Source: Bryum argenteum (taxonomy: Eukaryota; Streptophyta; Bryopsida; Bryales; Bryaceae). Taken from it: a stretch of DNA of 64,000 nt. Each line of letters starts with the position of its first letter. Position 1 is the first letter of the stretch. The notes under the pieces are model-generated. The model ran no database searches, was not told the origin of the DNA, and saw nothing but the letters and a program-made list of their open reading frames with translations. Positions 9,873-20,411 of this stretch are shown in pieces. Both the position numbers and the translations under genes were made by a program. The stretch spans positions 13,090,345-13,154,344 of the forward strand of contig CM073326.1 in assembly GCA_037043015.1 (NCBI GenBank). The letters run 5' to 3'.

Positions 9873-11017
9873 TTATATATTTAGATTAATAAAATATACA
9901 TCAATGGTCTCAAACATGGTCTCTATTGGATCATTCCTCAAAATGGGTATTGACCGTTGGAATCCCTTTACTCTTTGTAAAAGGGTATTATAACATTCGT
10001 TTGCAGGTTCACTACTGAGCAACCATAGGCCATGAGTGTATATCTTATAATCTGTGGGACGAAATCTCACTTTGTCTTCATCAAAAGGCCCTATAATCCA
10101 AGATGCTATCCTTGATGTAACATACACATCGTAGCTAAACTAAATTTAGCTACTTTTGATCCATAAACACTCATTAAAGATGGATCCACCCAAGGCCGTC
10201 TTATTCTATCTCGCCTCCAATTCTTTTTGTGATGGATATGCATAGTTGGATAGCGAGAGGAAACTCTATCTTACATGCAAATCCCCAATCACAAACACCT
10301 ATGTACATATTATCTTCTTCTCGTGTAATAAGATGTTGTCGGAGACAAATCACAATGTATGCTACCATTTATATACGTAAATAGCATACCAAATAAAAAG
10401 TGCCAAGACAATCGGATTCGTAGTCGTTGAAACAACTTCACATTGTCGCATCCACTCCCGGCTCCATACGTGATTTTCCATTGCGCTTCAAGACCATACT
10501 TCTCAAAGTTCCAAAGATTCCACCATCGCATATATCCATGCGGTTTAGAAGGATGTATGGCAAATAATTTCATAAATAGAGGATGGACCAAAGAACAACT
10601 TGTGGCTTCTATGTTCATTGATTGAAAACTATTTCTATGAACAGTACTAATGAAGGCTTTACAAGCGTACTCCTCTTCTCTTGGAATGAAATCGACTCCT
10701 ATTATGTGACACTTAAAAATCACACCGTAGCTACGTCTAGCAACCTCCCTATTACCGTTCAAATCAATAACCTCTGCATCGAGTGGGAGGAAATGCAACA
10801 AAGATCCATCTAACAGATCTTTGTTTATCCCATGTACTAACCTACGAGGTTCAATTACTAATTCTGTCAACTCGGCATCAAGCCATGAAATTTTTGTCAT
10901 TAAAGAGTCAAAATTGGGATCAAAAGGATCTAAAACTTGAAGCATCCAATTTTTTAAATTAGTGGTACCACTATTGACCTCCTCGCAAATAAGACTATCA
11001 AACCTCTCAAAAGACAT
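9873..11017 (-). pseudogene. Captured, broken divergent protein-kinase gene
   Basis: The minus-strand frame from 11017 (MSFERFDSLICEEVN...) shows a degenerate kinase N-lobe: a glycine-loop-like 'RRSYGVIFKC', a 'YACKAF' lysine motif, and an alpha-C-like 'NIEATSCSLVHPLF'. It also has the catalytic-loop start 'GSIHCDLSP'. The frame is then lost; a further fragment (VTSRIASWIIGPFDEDK...) lies at 9873-10127. The second Helitron copy preserves the missing stretch as 'HCDLSPDNILL' and 'VCDWGFAC'. Those replace the usual HRDLKxxN and DFG, so even the parent kinase was atypical. No introns are evident. It lies wholly within a Helitron, so it is most likely transduplicated and non-functional. Confidence 0.65.
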
Positions 11018-11320
11018 CCGCTACCTATTTCTTTCTAACACATTTATATCTTTTTACTATCTAAATACCTAAAAAAACTAAAGACTACTTCTAGTCTTTT
11101 TATTTTATATTCCAATTTTAGAGCTAACGCATAGATCTTCCTATCTTTTAAGCGTAGGTCTAAAACAATCTTATCTCTTTGAGAGAAGTTCCTTTCTCAA
11201 AAGACCAAGAGTCTACTCCTACTCTTTTTACTTTCAGTTCCTACTTTAATTCTAAGTCATAGATTTAGCTACAATCTACTTCTAGTTTTTTTACTTTCTA
11301 TTCCAATATTGGTTGTGTGG

Positions 11321-11388
11321 ATACAGGAGGCAAGTCTCCACGACGGATTCCAGCGCGGAACCGTCGTGTGAGACAAAGCCTCCTGTAT
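11321..11388. other. 68-bp GC-rich hairpin near the Helitron 5' end (copy 1)
   Basis: The arms ATACAGGAGGC / GCCTCCTGTAT, GTCTC / GAGAC and CACGACGG / CCGTCGTG are nested around 'attccagcgcggaa'. The stem is nearly perfect, with only short AA/AAA and single-base bulges. An identical copy is at 14545-14612. Confidence 0.9.
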
Positions 11389-11400
11389 TGTAATATAGAT

Positions 11401-12295
11401 GGTGGTATATGGTAAACAACTCCACGAAAAAAAAGGAAGGCTTGATTTGTTCTAGAAAGTACATATGTGAGTATTTTTTAAAATATTCTTTTATTTGACT
11501 CCCTCGGTGCTTTTTGACTCCCTCGTAGAAACCAAGAAAGAAAGAGGAAGTCCTTACCATATTATATGGCTAACAATAAAATTTAAAATACAAATGTGTC
11601 GATTTCCACATCCCTTGGAAAACGAGGTGTAGAGAATCATCATACAAAACAACAAATGTAATAAGCAACATGCAGACAGTCAGTCGGTGGCCAACTGAAA
11701 TGGGAAGGCAAAGCCAATCGGTATGGTAGACAAACCTAAAACCACCAGCACCCCTAGTATCAACCTCTAGGTCTCCCCATAACCGCACCTAGCCTGAACT
11801 AGCATTGTCAGAACACTCAATTCAATCTGACCAATCAAAACAATAAAAAAGCTGGTGGTTTTGGGTCGAATCATGAATGGAAATTTGTACCAGCTAGGTG
11901 TGACAATAGGAAAGTCTGTAGACAGATTAGTTTTGGGTCACCAAGTACTTTTGCCTTTGAAATTTTTTATTTATTTATGTAATTGGAGTTAAATTTTGAA
12001 AAAAACTGCATCCTATGAGAAAAATTCTCTCCTACATGGGAAAAATATACCCCAGAAATAACCATTCTAAAAAAACCTCAAAAGGTATAAGTTGGTGGTT
12101 TTAGGGCATTCGACCTTAATGAAATGCTTTTTGAATTTTTGTAGTATTACATTGAACATTCTAACGGTTGAATTAAATGGTATTAGTTCCGGCCTAAATT
12201 CGTTTTACACTTTTCCAAGCCGTTTAAAATTACATTTTTTTTTTTTTTTTTCGTGATCACTCCTCTTGACTAAGAGCCATGACCGTGAAAATGAT
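11401..12295. other. Intergenic, no gene seen
   Basis: AT-rich. It contains a 'cagacagtcagtcggtggcc' word shared with ~8701 and a poly-T run at about 12237-12251. Confidence 0.5.
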
Positions 12296-12505
12296 TTGAA
12301 TTTCTTAATCTTGGCCCTTGGTCCATATTACCCTTGCCTTAATTAGTTTGTTCCACCTTGCTTACACCATCAACTTTAAGTTTCACTTGTGTTGGTTGGT
12401 TTGAATTTCTTAATCTTGGCCCTTGGTCCATATTACCCTTGCCTTAATTAGTTTGTTCCACCTTGCTTACACCATCAACTTTAAGTTTCACTTGTGTTGG
12501 TTGGT
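12296..12505 (+). repeat. Exact 105-bp tandem duplication
   Basis: 12296-12400 and 12401-12505 appear identical by eye (ttgaatttcttaatcttggc ... gtgttggttggt), implying a very recent duplication. Confidence 0.93.
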
Positions 12506-12560
12506 TGCAAGCGCCAACTACAACAGTGGACTCAGATATGATTTTCTGAAGTTGAAAATA

Positions 12561-12712
12561 TAGGTGCTTCAGATAGGGTGCCCTAGAGTGACACTCTATA
12601 ATGTTTGCATTGAGTACATGGTACTATTGCATGGGGAAGTTATTATGTACCTCTGAGTCTAGATTACTATAGCTCCATTGTCGGCATTGCACCATTCTTG
12701 ATTGTAGTACTA
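12561..12712. repeat. Repeat segment flanking Helitron copy 2 (left)
   Basis: The block 'gtgacactctataatgtttg ... gtacctctgagt' recurs on the other side of the Helitron at about 14668-14800. In inverse orientation it resembles part of the MITE at 15226-15497. Confidence 0.6.
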
Positions 12713-12942
12713 CTAGTGGGACCCGTGCCGTTGAGCACGTTCAACTTGGATTGCCTAAAGCTATAAAACATTCATAAACTTCAAATAAGTTGATACAGAA
12801 AATATTAAAAAATACATATCGAATTTATATATTTAGAATAATAAAATATACATCAATGGTCTCAAACATGGTCTCTATTTTATTTTACGATAACATACCA
12901 TTGGATCATTCCTCAAAATGGGTATTGACCGTTGGAATCCCT

Positions 12943-13527
12943 TTACTCTTTGTAAAAGGGTATTATAACGTTCGTTTGCAGGTTCACTACTGAGCAACCG
13001 TAGGCCATGAGTGTATATCTCATAACTGTGGACGAAATCTCTTTGTCTTCATCAAAAGGCCCTATAATCCAAGATGCTATCCTTGATGTAACATACACAT
13101 TAGTAGCTAAACTAAATTTAGCTACTTCTGATCCATAAACACTCATTAAAGATGGATCCACCTAAGGCCGTCTTATTCTATCTGCCTCCAATTCTTTTTG
13201 TGATGGATATACATAGTTGGATAGCAGAGGAAACTCTATCTTACATGCAAATCCCCAATCACAAACACCTATGTACATATTATCTTCTTCTCTGTGTAAT
13301 AAGATGTTGTCGGGAGACAAATCACAATGTATGCTACCATTTATATACAGAAATAGCATACCAAATAAAAAGTGCCAAGACAATCGAATTCGTAGTCGTT
13401 GAAACAACTTCACATTGTCAGCATCCACTCCTGGCTCCATACGTGATTTTCCATTGCACTTCAAGACCATACTTCTCAAAGTTCCAACATTCAAATCCAA
13501 TGACATGTGATTTTCAAAGGCTCTCAT
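12943..13527 (-). pseudogene. Captured protein-kinase C-lobe fragment (copy 2)
   Basis: The frame ending at 13162 contains 'VKLFQRLRIRLSWHFLFGML', 'GSIHCDLSPDNILLHREED' and 'YIGVCDWGFACKIEF'. These are a catalytic loop and a DFG-equivalent (CDWG) of a divergent kinase. A second frame (12943-13161) continues with 'GSEVAKFSLATNVYVTSRIA', so the fragment is frame-shifted. It lacks an N-lobe and lies inside Helitron copy 2. Confidence 0.65.
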
Positions 13528-14544
13528 CTCTTTCTATGCAAGTCTCTCTCTACACTTCTCGTGTGCAGCTGCAAACCACAACATGCCATGCCTGGAATGC
13601 TATGAGCAATGTCCCATTGCGACCTTCATCATTTGAAGGGATTCCAAATTCAAAGCTTCCCATTACTTTCTCAGTGACTCTCTCAAACCAAAGCTTACAA
13701 GCCTCGCTTTCCATGTGTCAAAAATTCCAATCACACAAACTCTTCCAGAAGCATGCAAATTCCAATGCAAAAAAATGTGTCAATGCAGGCTTAGGTGCGT
13801 GCAATGCGATTGATATTACATATACATAAAAACTACAGAAGGGGAATGAACCAACCTCTATCTGAGAACGTCGACTAATGTAGTAGCAGCAAAGACAAGA
13901 AACAGGCTTCCACCAACATAAGCAATAAGTTTCTCCGAGATGTACTCACTAAGAATACTTCCACCAAGAACAGCAAATAATCTAAACTTCTCTCCCTAGT
14001 TCCTTTCCCAAAAGACCAACAGTCTACTCCTACTCTTTTTACTTTTAGGTCCTACTTTAATTCTAAGTCATAGATTTTTCTAAACTTCACTATCACATCT
14101 TTATCTCTTTATCATCAAAATACCCAAAAGAGCTACAATCTACTTCTAGTTTTTTTACTCTCTATTCCAATATCAGATCTAAGTCATAGAGCTACCTAAT
14201 TCTTTCTAACACATTTATATCTTTTTACTATCTAAATACCTAAAAAAACTAAAGACTACTTCTAGTCTTTTTATTTTATATTCCAATTTTAGAGCTAACT
14301 CATAGATCTTCCTATCTTTTAACCGTAGTTCTAAAACAATCTTATCTCTTTGAGAGAAGTTCCTTTCTCAAAAGACCAACAGTCTACTCCTACTCTTTTT
14401 ACTTTCAGTTCCTACTTTAATTCTAAGTCATAGATTTTTCTAAACTTTACTATCACATCTTTATCTCTTTACCATCAAAATACCCAAAAGAGCTACAATC
14501 TACTTCTAGTTGTTTTACTTTCTATTCCAATATTGGTTGTGTGG

Positions 14545-14612
14545 ATACAGGAGGCAAGTCTCCACGACGGATTCCAGCGCGGAACCGTCGTGTGAGACAA
14601 AGCCTCCTGTAT
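14545..14612. other. 68-bp GC-rich hairpin near the Helitron 5' end (copy 2)
   Basis: Identical by eye to 11321-11388, in an otherwise AT-rich background. Confidence 0.9.
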
Positions 14613-14623
14613 TGTAATATAGA

Positions 14624-15225
14624 TTTTGCACAGCAAGGGGAGAGGGGGGGGGGGGCAAAATCACGCAAGAGGTGCCCTTAAGTGACACTCCACAATGTTT
14701 GTATAGAGTACATGGTATTGTCACAGAAGCTATTATGTACCTCTGAGTTTAGATTACTAGAGGTCCATTATCGGCACTCTGCGTCATTATTGATTATTCT
14801 ACAATATAACAAAAAACAAATGGGGGCAAAATCACGGTAAAAAGGTGATCTTGTCCCCGGAGTTACCAAATACAAAACAACTTTTTACTCTCAAGGTCAA
14901 GGTCGCTTTTTGACCACCTGGGGCCATAGAAAATATTAATTAATTAAAATGTTGATTGAATTGCTGAGTAGGGAAAGGAACTGCTGGGGGACTACTGTTG
15001 GGTGGGCGTCGTGCCAGAAGTGGCAAGATTAGCTTGAGCTCATGTTTCCCATTTTTACTACAAGTAGTAAGCCTAGCCTGGCCGTGTGTTCCAACCCACC
15101 GCCTCATGGATCTTCTCTAAGTTAGCACTCACATGATAGTACTAGATTCTACAGTTACATATCTAAAAATACTGTCAAAAGTCGAATCAAAAGAGAATAG
15201 TTTCTGCAGACTTTCTAGCGGGAGG
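14624..15225. other. Intergenic with repeat segment and poly-G
   Basis: Contains a G run near 14646-14655 and the right-hand copy (about 14668-14800) of the repeat flanking Helitron copy 2. No gene seen. Confidence 0.5.
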
Positions 15226-15497
15226 GTGTGCTAAAATGGAGCGGTATCAATAATGGAGTTGTAGGTTTCTTCCCCCACATGCACGTAATAGTTTTACAAT
15301 CCAATGTACTATCTGCAAACATTGTAGGGTGTCACATCAGGGCGAATCTTTATAGATGATTGTAAGAGGATTTATGAATGATGAATCCACTATGATCACT
15401 ATCCTTCCACTTACTTTTCCCATGTATGAAATTTGCTTACATTGAGAACTTCACTGCAGATTTCTTGTGTTGGATTTGAGCCATTATAGAGTGCTCC
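15226..15497. repeat. Dispersed MITE-like element, copy Y
   Basis: Starts 'gtgtgctaaaatggagc' and ends 'gagccattatagagtgctcc', giving inverted ends of the same family as the elements at 8793 and 22734. Confidence 0.55.
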
Positions 15498-16526
15498 ACT
15501 TTTGAAGGTTGAAGAGGTCATAACAAAATTAGTGGAGTCAAATTTGGCTTGAGTTGGACAAGCGAGGAGCAAGTGGGCGTTTGTTCGTGCTAAGCAACGT
15601 TTTGGGGAAACTAGTAGTGCGGTATGGTTGTTCTTGGTATGAAGTCATTGATCTCAAGCTTCCTTGTGATATTTTTGAGGATGAGCCAACTTTGTATCTA
15701 CGGTCATCCGTCTAACTTGAAGAGGATTTTATCACAAGGACTTGTGAGTAGAGAGCCAACTTCACTACTAATTTTGTACAATATGACCATCGGACATGAG
15801 CTACTGCATAGCAAATACTTCACGTGTCGGAGAAGAGTAGGTTTTTTCTATTTACAAACCACATGAAAAGAAAGAGAGAGGAAGGGAAAAAGAAAATAAA
15901 AAGATAACAACAAGAAGGGAAGGGCCAATGCTTTATAAATTCTTTGTGTATTAACGAAATCTATTTTATGATACATGGAGAGGGGAATTGTTAGAATATG
16001 TGCTAGAGCAATTGTATGAAAATCCAAGATTGCCACATGTCAAAATGAGATGTGATATGGACCTTTTATGGAGACAATAGGTAGAGGGAGAGTTTACAAG
16101 ACATCTCCACCTATGCGGTCTTTGTGCAATTGGATTGAAGCTCACATCAATAGTTATGGGGGGACTAGGTCAATGAGTTGACTAATCACAATCTTATATT
16201 TTACCCAGTGCAATCTTGTAATCTTTTTGCTACTATAAGCAAGATCCACACCACCCCCCCACCCGCAAATACATCCTCTTTAGCATGGTCTAGAGCGATA
16301 TACAAAGACTAATTCACCTACAGCGCATCACTACATATGCATATGTTACGCATTGGTGAGACTAATTCACCTATAGTGCATCACTACATATGTTACTCAT
16401 TGGTCATGTTATGCTCCATCATCACACATGTTTACAATACCCTTAACCCCTATAGATCCTTGGTAAAGAAACAGTCTAGATTGTCAAAAAGGATCTTCTA
16501 CTTCAGAAGAGAAAAACCCAATTTAA
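15498..16526. other. Intergenic, no gene seen
   Basis: AT-rich. A ~50-bp duplication ('gactaattcacctacagcgc / gactaattcacctatagtgc ... catcactacatatg') lies at about 16308-16404. No convincing frame. Confidence 0.5.
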
Positions 16527-16785
16527 CCCCTAATTCTCCTTAAAACCCGAATCGGGTTCGGAGGTTCCCGTAGGAGAAAAACTCAGTCAACTTTGACCAT
16601 TATAATCTCACAAATCAGAAAGAATGAACAGTTCAAATTTGGTATGTGAGAAGAATGTCAAGTGAACTTTAAGATCTTACGGTTGAATCTTTTAAATAAT
16701 GCTTGGATTGAGATTTTTTGAGTTTAATCTAAAGGAAGGTCAAATTTTGTGACTTAGACCGTTTTACAACAAGGAGAGTTAGGGG
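16527..16785. mobile_element. piggyBac-type MITE (259 bp)
   Basis: Flanked by TTAA (16523-16526 and 16786-16789). Terminal inverted repeats are CCCCTAATTCTCCTT and CCCCTAACTCTCCTT (read inward). The interior shares 'ataatctcacaaat' and 'gatcttacggttgaat' with the larger piggyBac elements of this window. Confidence 0.8.
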
Positions 16786-17187
16786 TTAAAGCATTATCTT
16801 GAAACTCCAAATGTAGGATCTCAAAGCTAACTACTGTACGTCATAAGCCACTTCAACACCCTCCTCTCCAACAATTAAATCCTTTTCCAGATTATTCAAT
16901 TCGACATTTCAATTTCCATGCCAAATCCAGTTCTTTTGAGCACAATTACCATTTTTCTAAAATAGAAATTTTTGAATTTTTCGATGTTGAATTTATTTCC
17001 ATCGAATTGCCTTCATAACCTACGCTATACTTTCTACTCATTGTAAAAGATTGAAACATCAATTCTTCTTCATAAATACATAACATCATAACAATCAAAG
17101 TCGACTATTTTTTTATTTTTTTAAAATTTTTTTTCTTGCGGAAACCCTCAAAACCCATTTTTGATTCTAAAATTCTTCAGGGATTAA

Positions 17188-17973
17188 TCCTTAAACGTCT
17201 AGTTATACGGATTTAAACAACCATGTATTGGATCCCAACACCTTTTGGACTTGGGCATCATGAATAGTGCACTTTTTGAACTTGGGCATCATGAATGATA
17301 CAATCAATGATGAGCTTGCAACCTCCTACAAGGTTATGTACAACTCCAACCTACCTACCACAATCCTTTCAAAGCACAAAATCACTCATACAAATTGTGA
17401 TTTGAATTGTAAAATTTCACTTTTTGAATGCATCAGAAGAAGGTAGTTTGACATCAAAATATAAGTGAAAAGTTGAGTGCATTGAGAGCTACACAGGAGA
17501 TTCTGTTGGAATATGACCCGTCAGGTCACCTTTAGCGTTTAACCCTTAAACGCCCATGGGGTCTGAAACGGGCAGCCCGAAATTGGATCGCAGCATCTTT
17601 TGGGCTTGGGCATCATGAATAGTGCACTTTTTGAACTTGGGTATCATGAATAGTGCACTTTTTGAACTTGGGCATCATGAATAGTGCACTTTTTGAACTT
17701 GGGCATCATGAATAGACCAATCAATGATGAGCTTGCAACCTCCTACAAGGTTATGTACAACCCCAACCTACCTACCACAATCCTTTCAAAGCACAAAATC
17801 ATTCATACAAATTGTGATTTGAATTGTGAAATTTCACTTTTTGAATGCATCAGAAGAAGGTAACCAGTTTGACACCAAAATATAAGTGAAAAGTTGAGTA
17901 GAGTGAGAGCTACAGGGAAGATTCTGTTGGAATCATGCCCTTCGGGCTTGCTTGGGCGTTTAAGGGTTAAGGG
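17188..17973. mobile_element. piggyBac-type MITE interrupted by a second copy
   Basis: The left end TCCTTAAACGTC follows TTAA (17184-17187). The right terminal repeat AGCGTTTAAGGG is split at its internal TTAA by the element at 17543-17966, leaving 'GGG' at 17971-17973 before the outer TTAA. The interior matches the inserted copy and the copy at 21226-21548 (cttgggcatcatgaat, caatcaatgatgagcttgc). Confidence 0.75.
17543..17966. mobile_element. piggyBac-type MITE (424 bp), nested
   Basis: Flanked by TTAA (17539-17542 and 17967-17970) with ends CCCTTAAACGCCCA / CCCTTAAACGCCCAAG (inward). It carries about three ~34-bp repeats of the 'gcatcatgaatagtgcactt' type. It is inserted exactly in the TTAA of the right terminal repeat of the element 17188-17973. 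Confidence 0.85.
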
Positions 17974-17977
17974 TTAA

Positions 17978-18906
17978 CCCCTAAAAATCCAAGCGTTTTT
18001 TGGCCTTCCAAAACCAAAAACTGTGATTTTCTACCACCTTGTTCGAATTGAGATATGGTCAAAAAATTTATTGTTTTTTTGTACTTTCAACCGTAAGATC
18101 TCAAACCTACCTACTATTTGTACTACCATGTGAAATTTCAACCGTTGGATCTTCACCATTTGTGAGATCTTAACATTCAAAGTTGGTGCAGAAGTTTTTT
18201 TGGGCATTGCTTGTGAGACATTGTTTCCATGGAGCATAGGTAAAATTGAAGATTGTTACCCCAAACATAATTCCCATATTTTTTTCCATGTAGATAATCA
18301 AGTTGGGTACGCTCATGCAAAATTTTGGAAACTCATTCCATTTGTGTGACCTTCATGCAAATTATTTCCTAGAAGAAGCTCTAAAATCATCGATATAGTA
18401 AAACATGCATTTCCTTCGATATATTTGGTTTAATTAAAAATCCAAACGGCGAGTAGGTGCCTTTATGAGTTTGTGAAGTTTGAGAAAAAAAATTTGGGAA
18501 AATTCCAAAACCTCAAATTTTGACAAATTTTGTAAGAGTTAATTCAGAAATTACTAGAAATTGTGAAGATTGTTTTTGTAATTTTTGAGGGCTGCCCTTG
18601 TGAAATTCACAAACTTTTTGAGTTAGCTCACTTTGGAACTCAAGTAGTAATTTGGTCATGAACATATTTCCAAAAAAAAATCTCAAAAAAATACTAAATT
18701 TAAACTGCCCCAATTCGGCTCGCAAACCAAGAATTGTCGTAGAAGACTCAAAAAATGGAATTTGGCTTTGCAAATTTTACCACATACACTTTGCAATATA
18801 GGGAGCACCCATTAAAAAATTTGGGCAAAATTATTACTTTTAACCTATTCATCTAGGCTGCCCAAAATAGCAAAAGCCCGATTTGGTCCTCTTGGATCTT
18901 TAGGGG
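17978..18906. mobile_element. piggyBac-type non-autonomous element (929 bp)
   Basis: Flanked by TTAA (17974-17977, shared with the neighbouring element, and 18907-18910). Ends are CCCCTAAAAATCCAAG and CCCCTAAAGATCCAAG (inward). Left subterminal sequence (caaccgtaagatctc, caaccgttggatctt) and right subterminal sequence (gcaaattttaccacat, gcccaaaatagcaaaa) match the ends of the transposase-bearing element at 44762-50452. No transposase remains. Confidence 0.88.
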
Positions 18907-18950
18907 TTAAGGAACACTCTTAGACCATCCTCATGCAACCCTAAAACCTA

Positions 18951-19076
18951 AATGCTGACGTCATATACTGAGGTAAATGCTGAGGTCATATACTGAGGTA
19001 AATGCTGAGGTAATCCACTGAGGTAAATGCTGAGGTCATACACTGAGGTAAATGCTGATGTCATTTACTGAGGTAG
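18951..19076 (+). repeat. 25-bp minisatellite, about five units
   Basis: The unit is 'aaatgctgaggtcatatact' + 'gaggt', with small variations and no spacers. Confidence 0.92.
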
Positions 19077-20169
19077 AATCACATAAAAAAGAACTTACTG
19101 GGGTAGAACTACGTCATAAATCAAAATTTGGTAAAAAGGTGGCAATTATAAATAAAAATAAATAATTATAAAATAAAATTATAGATCCAACAGTATGTAG
19201 AGCTATTACTAAGGCTGCCCTCCCATCAGAAGGATTTGATCCCCACTAGGCTCATTCTAATTTAAAGATTCCCCTTCAAAGCTCCACCTCCGAGGTTCAC
19301 CAAGTGTAATTTTGGGACCCTCAAAACCTGAAAGGGTTCTTGCACTTAGCCAATTTTGACCTTTATAATCTCACAAATGAAGAAGAATTGACGGTTCAAA
19401 TTTTTCCAGAGAGTAGATTGTCAAGTTAATTTTGAGATTCTACGGTTGGATTATCTATATAATGCTTAGATTGAGCGTTTTTGGCCGTGGAGTAAGAAGA
19501 GGTCATTTTTTGAGAATTTGGGTGTTTTGCAACTATGGATTATTAAAAGGGTCTACAGTGGCTCCCCTCCCAGTTGCCTACACTATTCTAGATACTCAGG
19601 TAGGCTATGAATAAAAACCCATTTTTATGATTTGACTTGTTTTAGTTACATTCTGATTCTAACTTGTGCTCCTCTGAAAAAGGAAAGATTCTGTAGGGAA
19701 TTGTTCAACCAATCATGAGCAGTGAAAATTCCTACCTTCTTTAATTGGAATTTTTATTATTTTCTTTTTTTGAGATTGCTATTATTGTTTGTTTTTTTCT
19801 TAAAGAAATATCATGTGTTTGTTTGTTGATTGAAGGGTCGATGGTATCGTGTCTCCTTTGGATATGTTTCATCAAAGTTCCATGAAAATTCTTGTGAAAT
19901 GTCTTTATTTTGACATGAATTGGATGACTCCATAGAGACATGAAAACATTCACACTATGTAGACTTCAATAAATCATAAGATCATTTCACAACTTCATCC
20001 TCATATTTGCTAATGGCTTGCTATAGTAATATGGCTCAAACTGCAAATCATGGCAAAAATTCTCACTTATTTGCTAATGACGTGCTACACTAAGGACCGG
20101 TTTACACTATGGTGGAGAAGTACAGCGGTCGAGACAGTAAGGAAAAATCTCAAATGTGATTGGTTGAAA
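19077..20169. other. Intergenic with a degraded piggyBac-like stretch
   Basis: About 19290-19540 resembles the 259-bp MITE at 16527 ('tataatctcacaaatga', 'tacggttggat', 'ataatgcttagattgag') but has no recognisable termini. The rest is AT-rich without a gene. Confidence 0.5.
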
Positions 20170-20173
20170 TTAA

Positions 20174-20407
20174 CCCTTAAACGTCATATGCTTTCCTGAT
20201 ACCACACCCAAAATCTCTTTTAAACTCCATTTTTAGCATTATTCTATTTTTAATTTGCTTGAGCTCTATTCTAAGAAAGTATAGATCTCTTTAAGGTGCT
20301 CAGTTTGGAATTCTAAAAATTCCATTCGGTATAATGGAGTGTAAGTTATGAGCAAGATTCTCTCAAAAAAAAACCCAACCCCTCGGGTTGGGTCTGACGT
20401 TTAAGGG
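20174..20407. mobile_element. piggyBac-type MITE (234 bp)
   Basis: Flanked by TTAA (20170-20173 and 20408-20411). Ends are CCCTTAAACGTCATA and CCCTTAAACGTCAGA (inward). The element sits between two copies of 'tgtgattggttgaaa'. Confidence 0.85.
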
Positions 20408-20411
20408 TTAA

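Larger units (their letters stand above)
9761..11399 (-). mobile_element. Non-autonomous Helitron, copy 1, carrying a kinase fragment
   Basis: Read on the minus strand, the element starts TCTATATTACAATACAGG at 11399 and ends ...GGGTCCCACTAG at 9761. It is flanked by A (5') and T (3'), the Helitron AT insertion site. About 7 bases before the terminal CTAG lies a small hairpin (CGTGC...GCACG). A second copy at 12713-14623 has the same ends. No Rep/helicase frame is present, so it is non-autonomous. It carries a captured protein-kinase-like frame in its own orientation. Confidence 0.78.
12713..14623 (-). mobile_element. Non-autonomous Helitron, copy 2, carrying a kinase fragment
   Basis: It has the same termini as copy 1 (5' TCTATATTAC at 14623 on the minus strand, 3' CTAG at 12713) and is again flanked by A and T. 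It shares with copy 1 the ends, the kinase C-lobe, a ~300-bp AT-rich tract and the hairpin. The kinase N-lobe of copy 1 is replaced here by unrelated sequence (~13490-13990), and an extra tract at about 13990-14200 is duplicated. Confidence 0.78.

Noticed and set aside
11291-11560. 89-codon minus-strand frame shared with 14515-14724
   Set aside because: Shared codons come from the Helitron 5' hairpin; the rest differs and is not protein-like.
18951-19076. Possible CRISPR array
   Set aside because: 25-bp units are contiguous and variable, without spacers; the window is eukaryotic.
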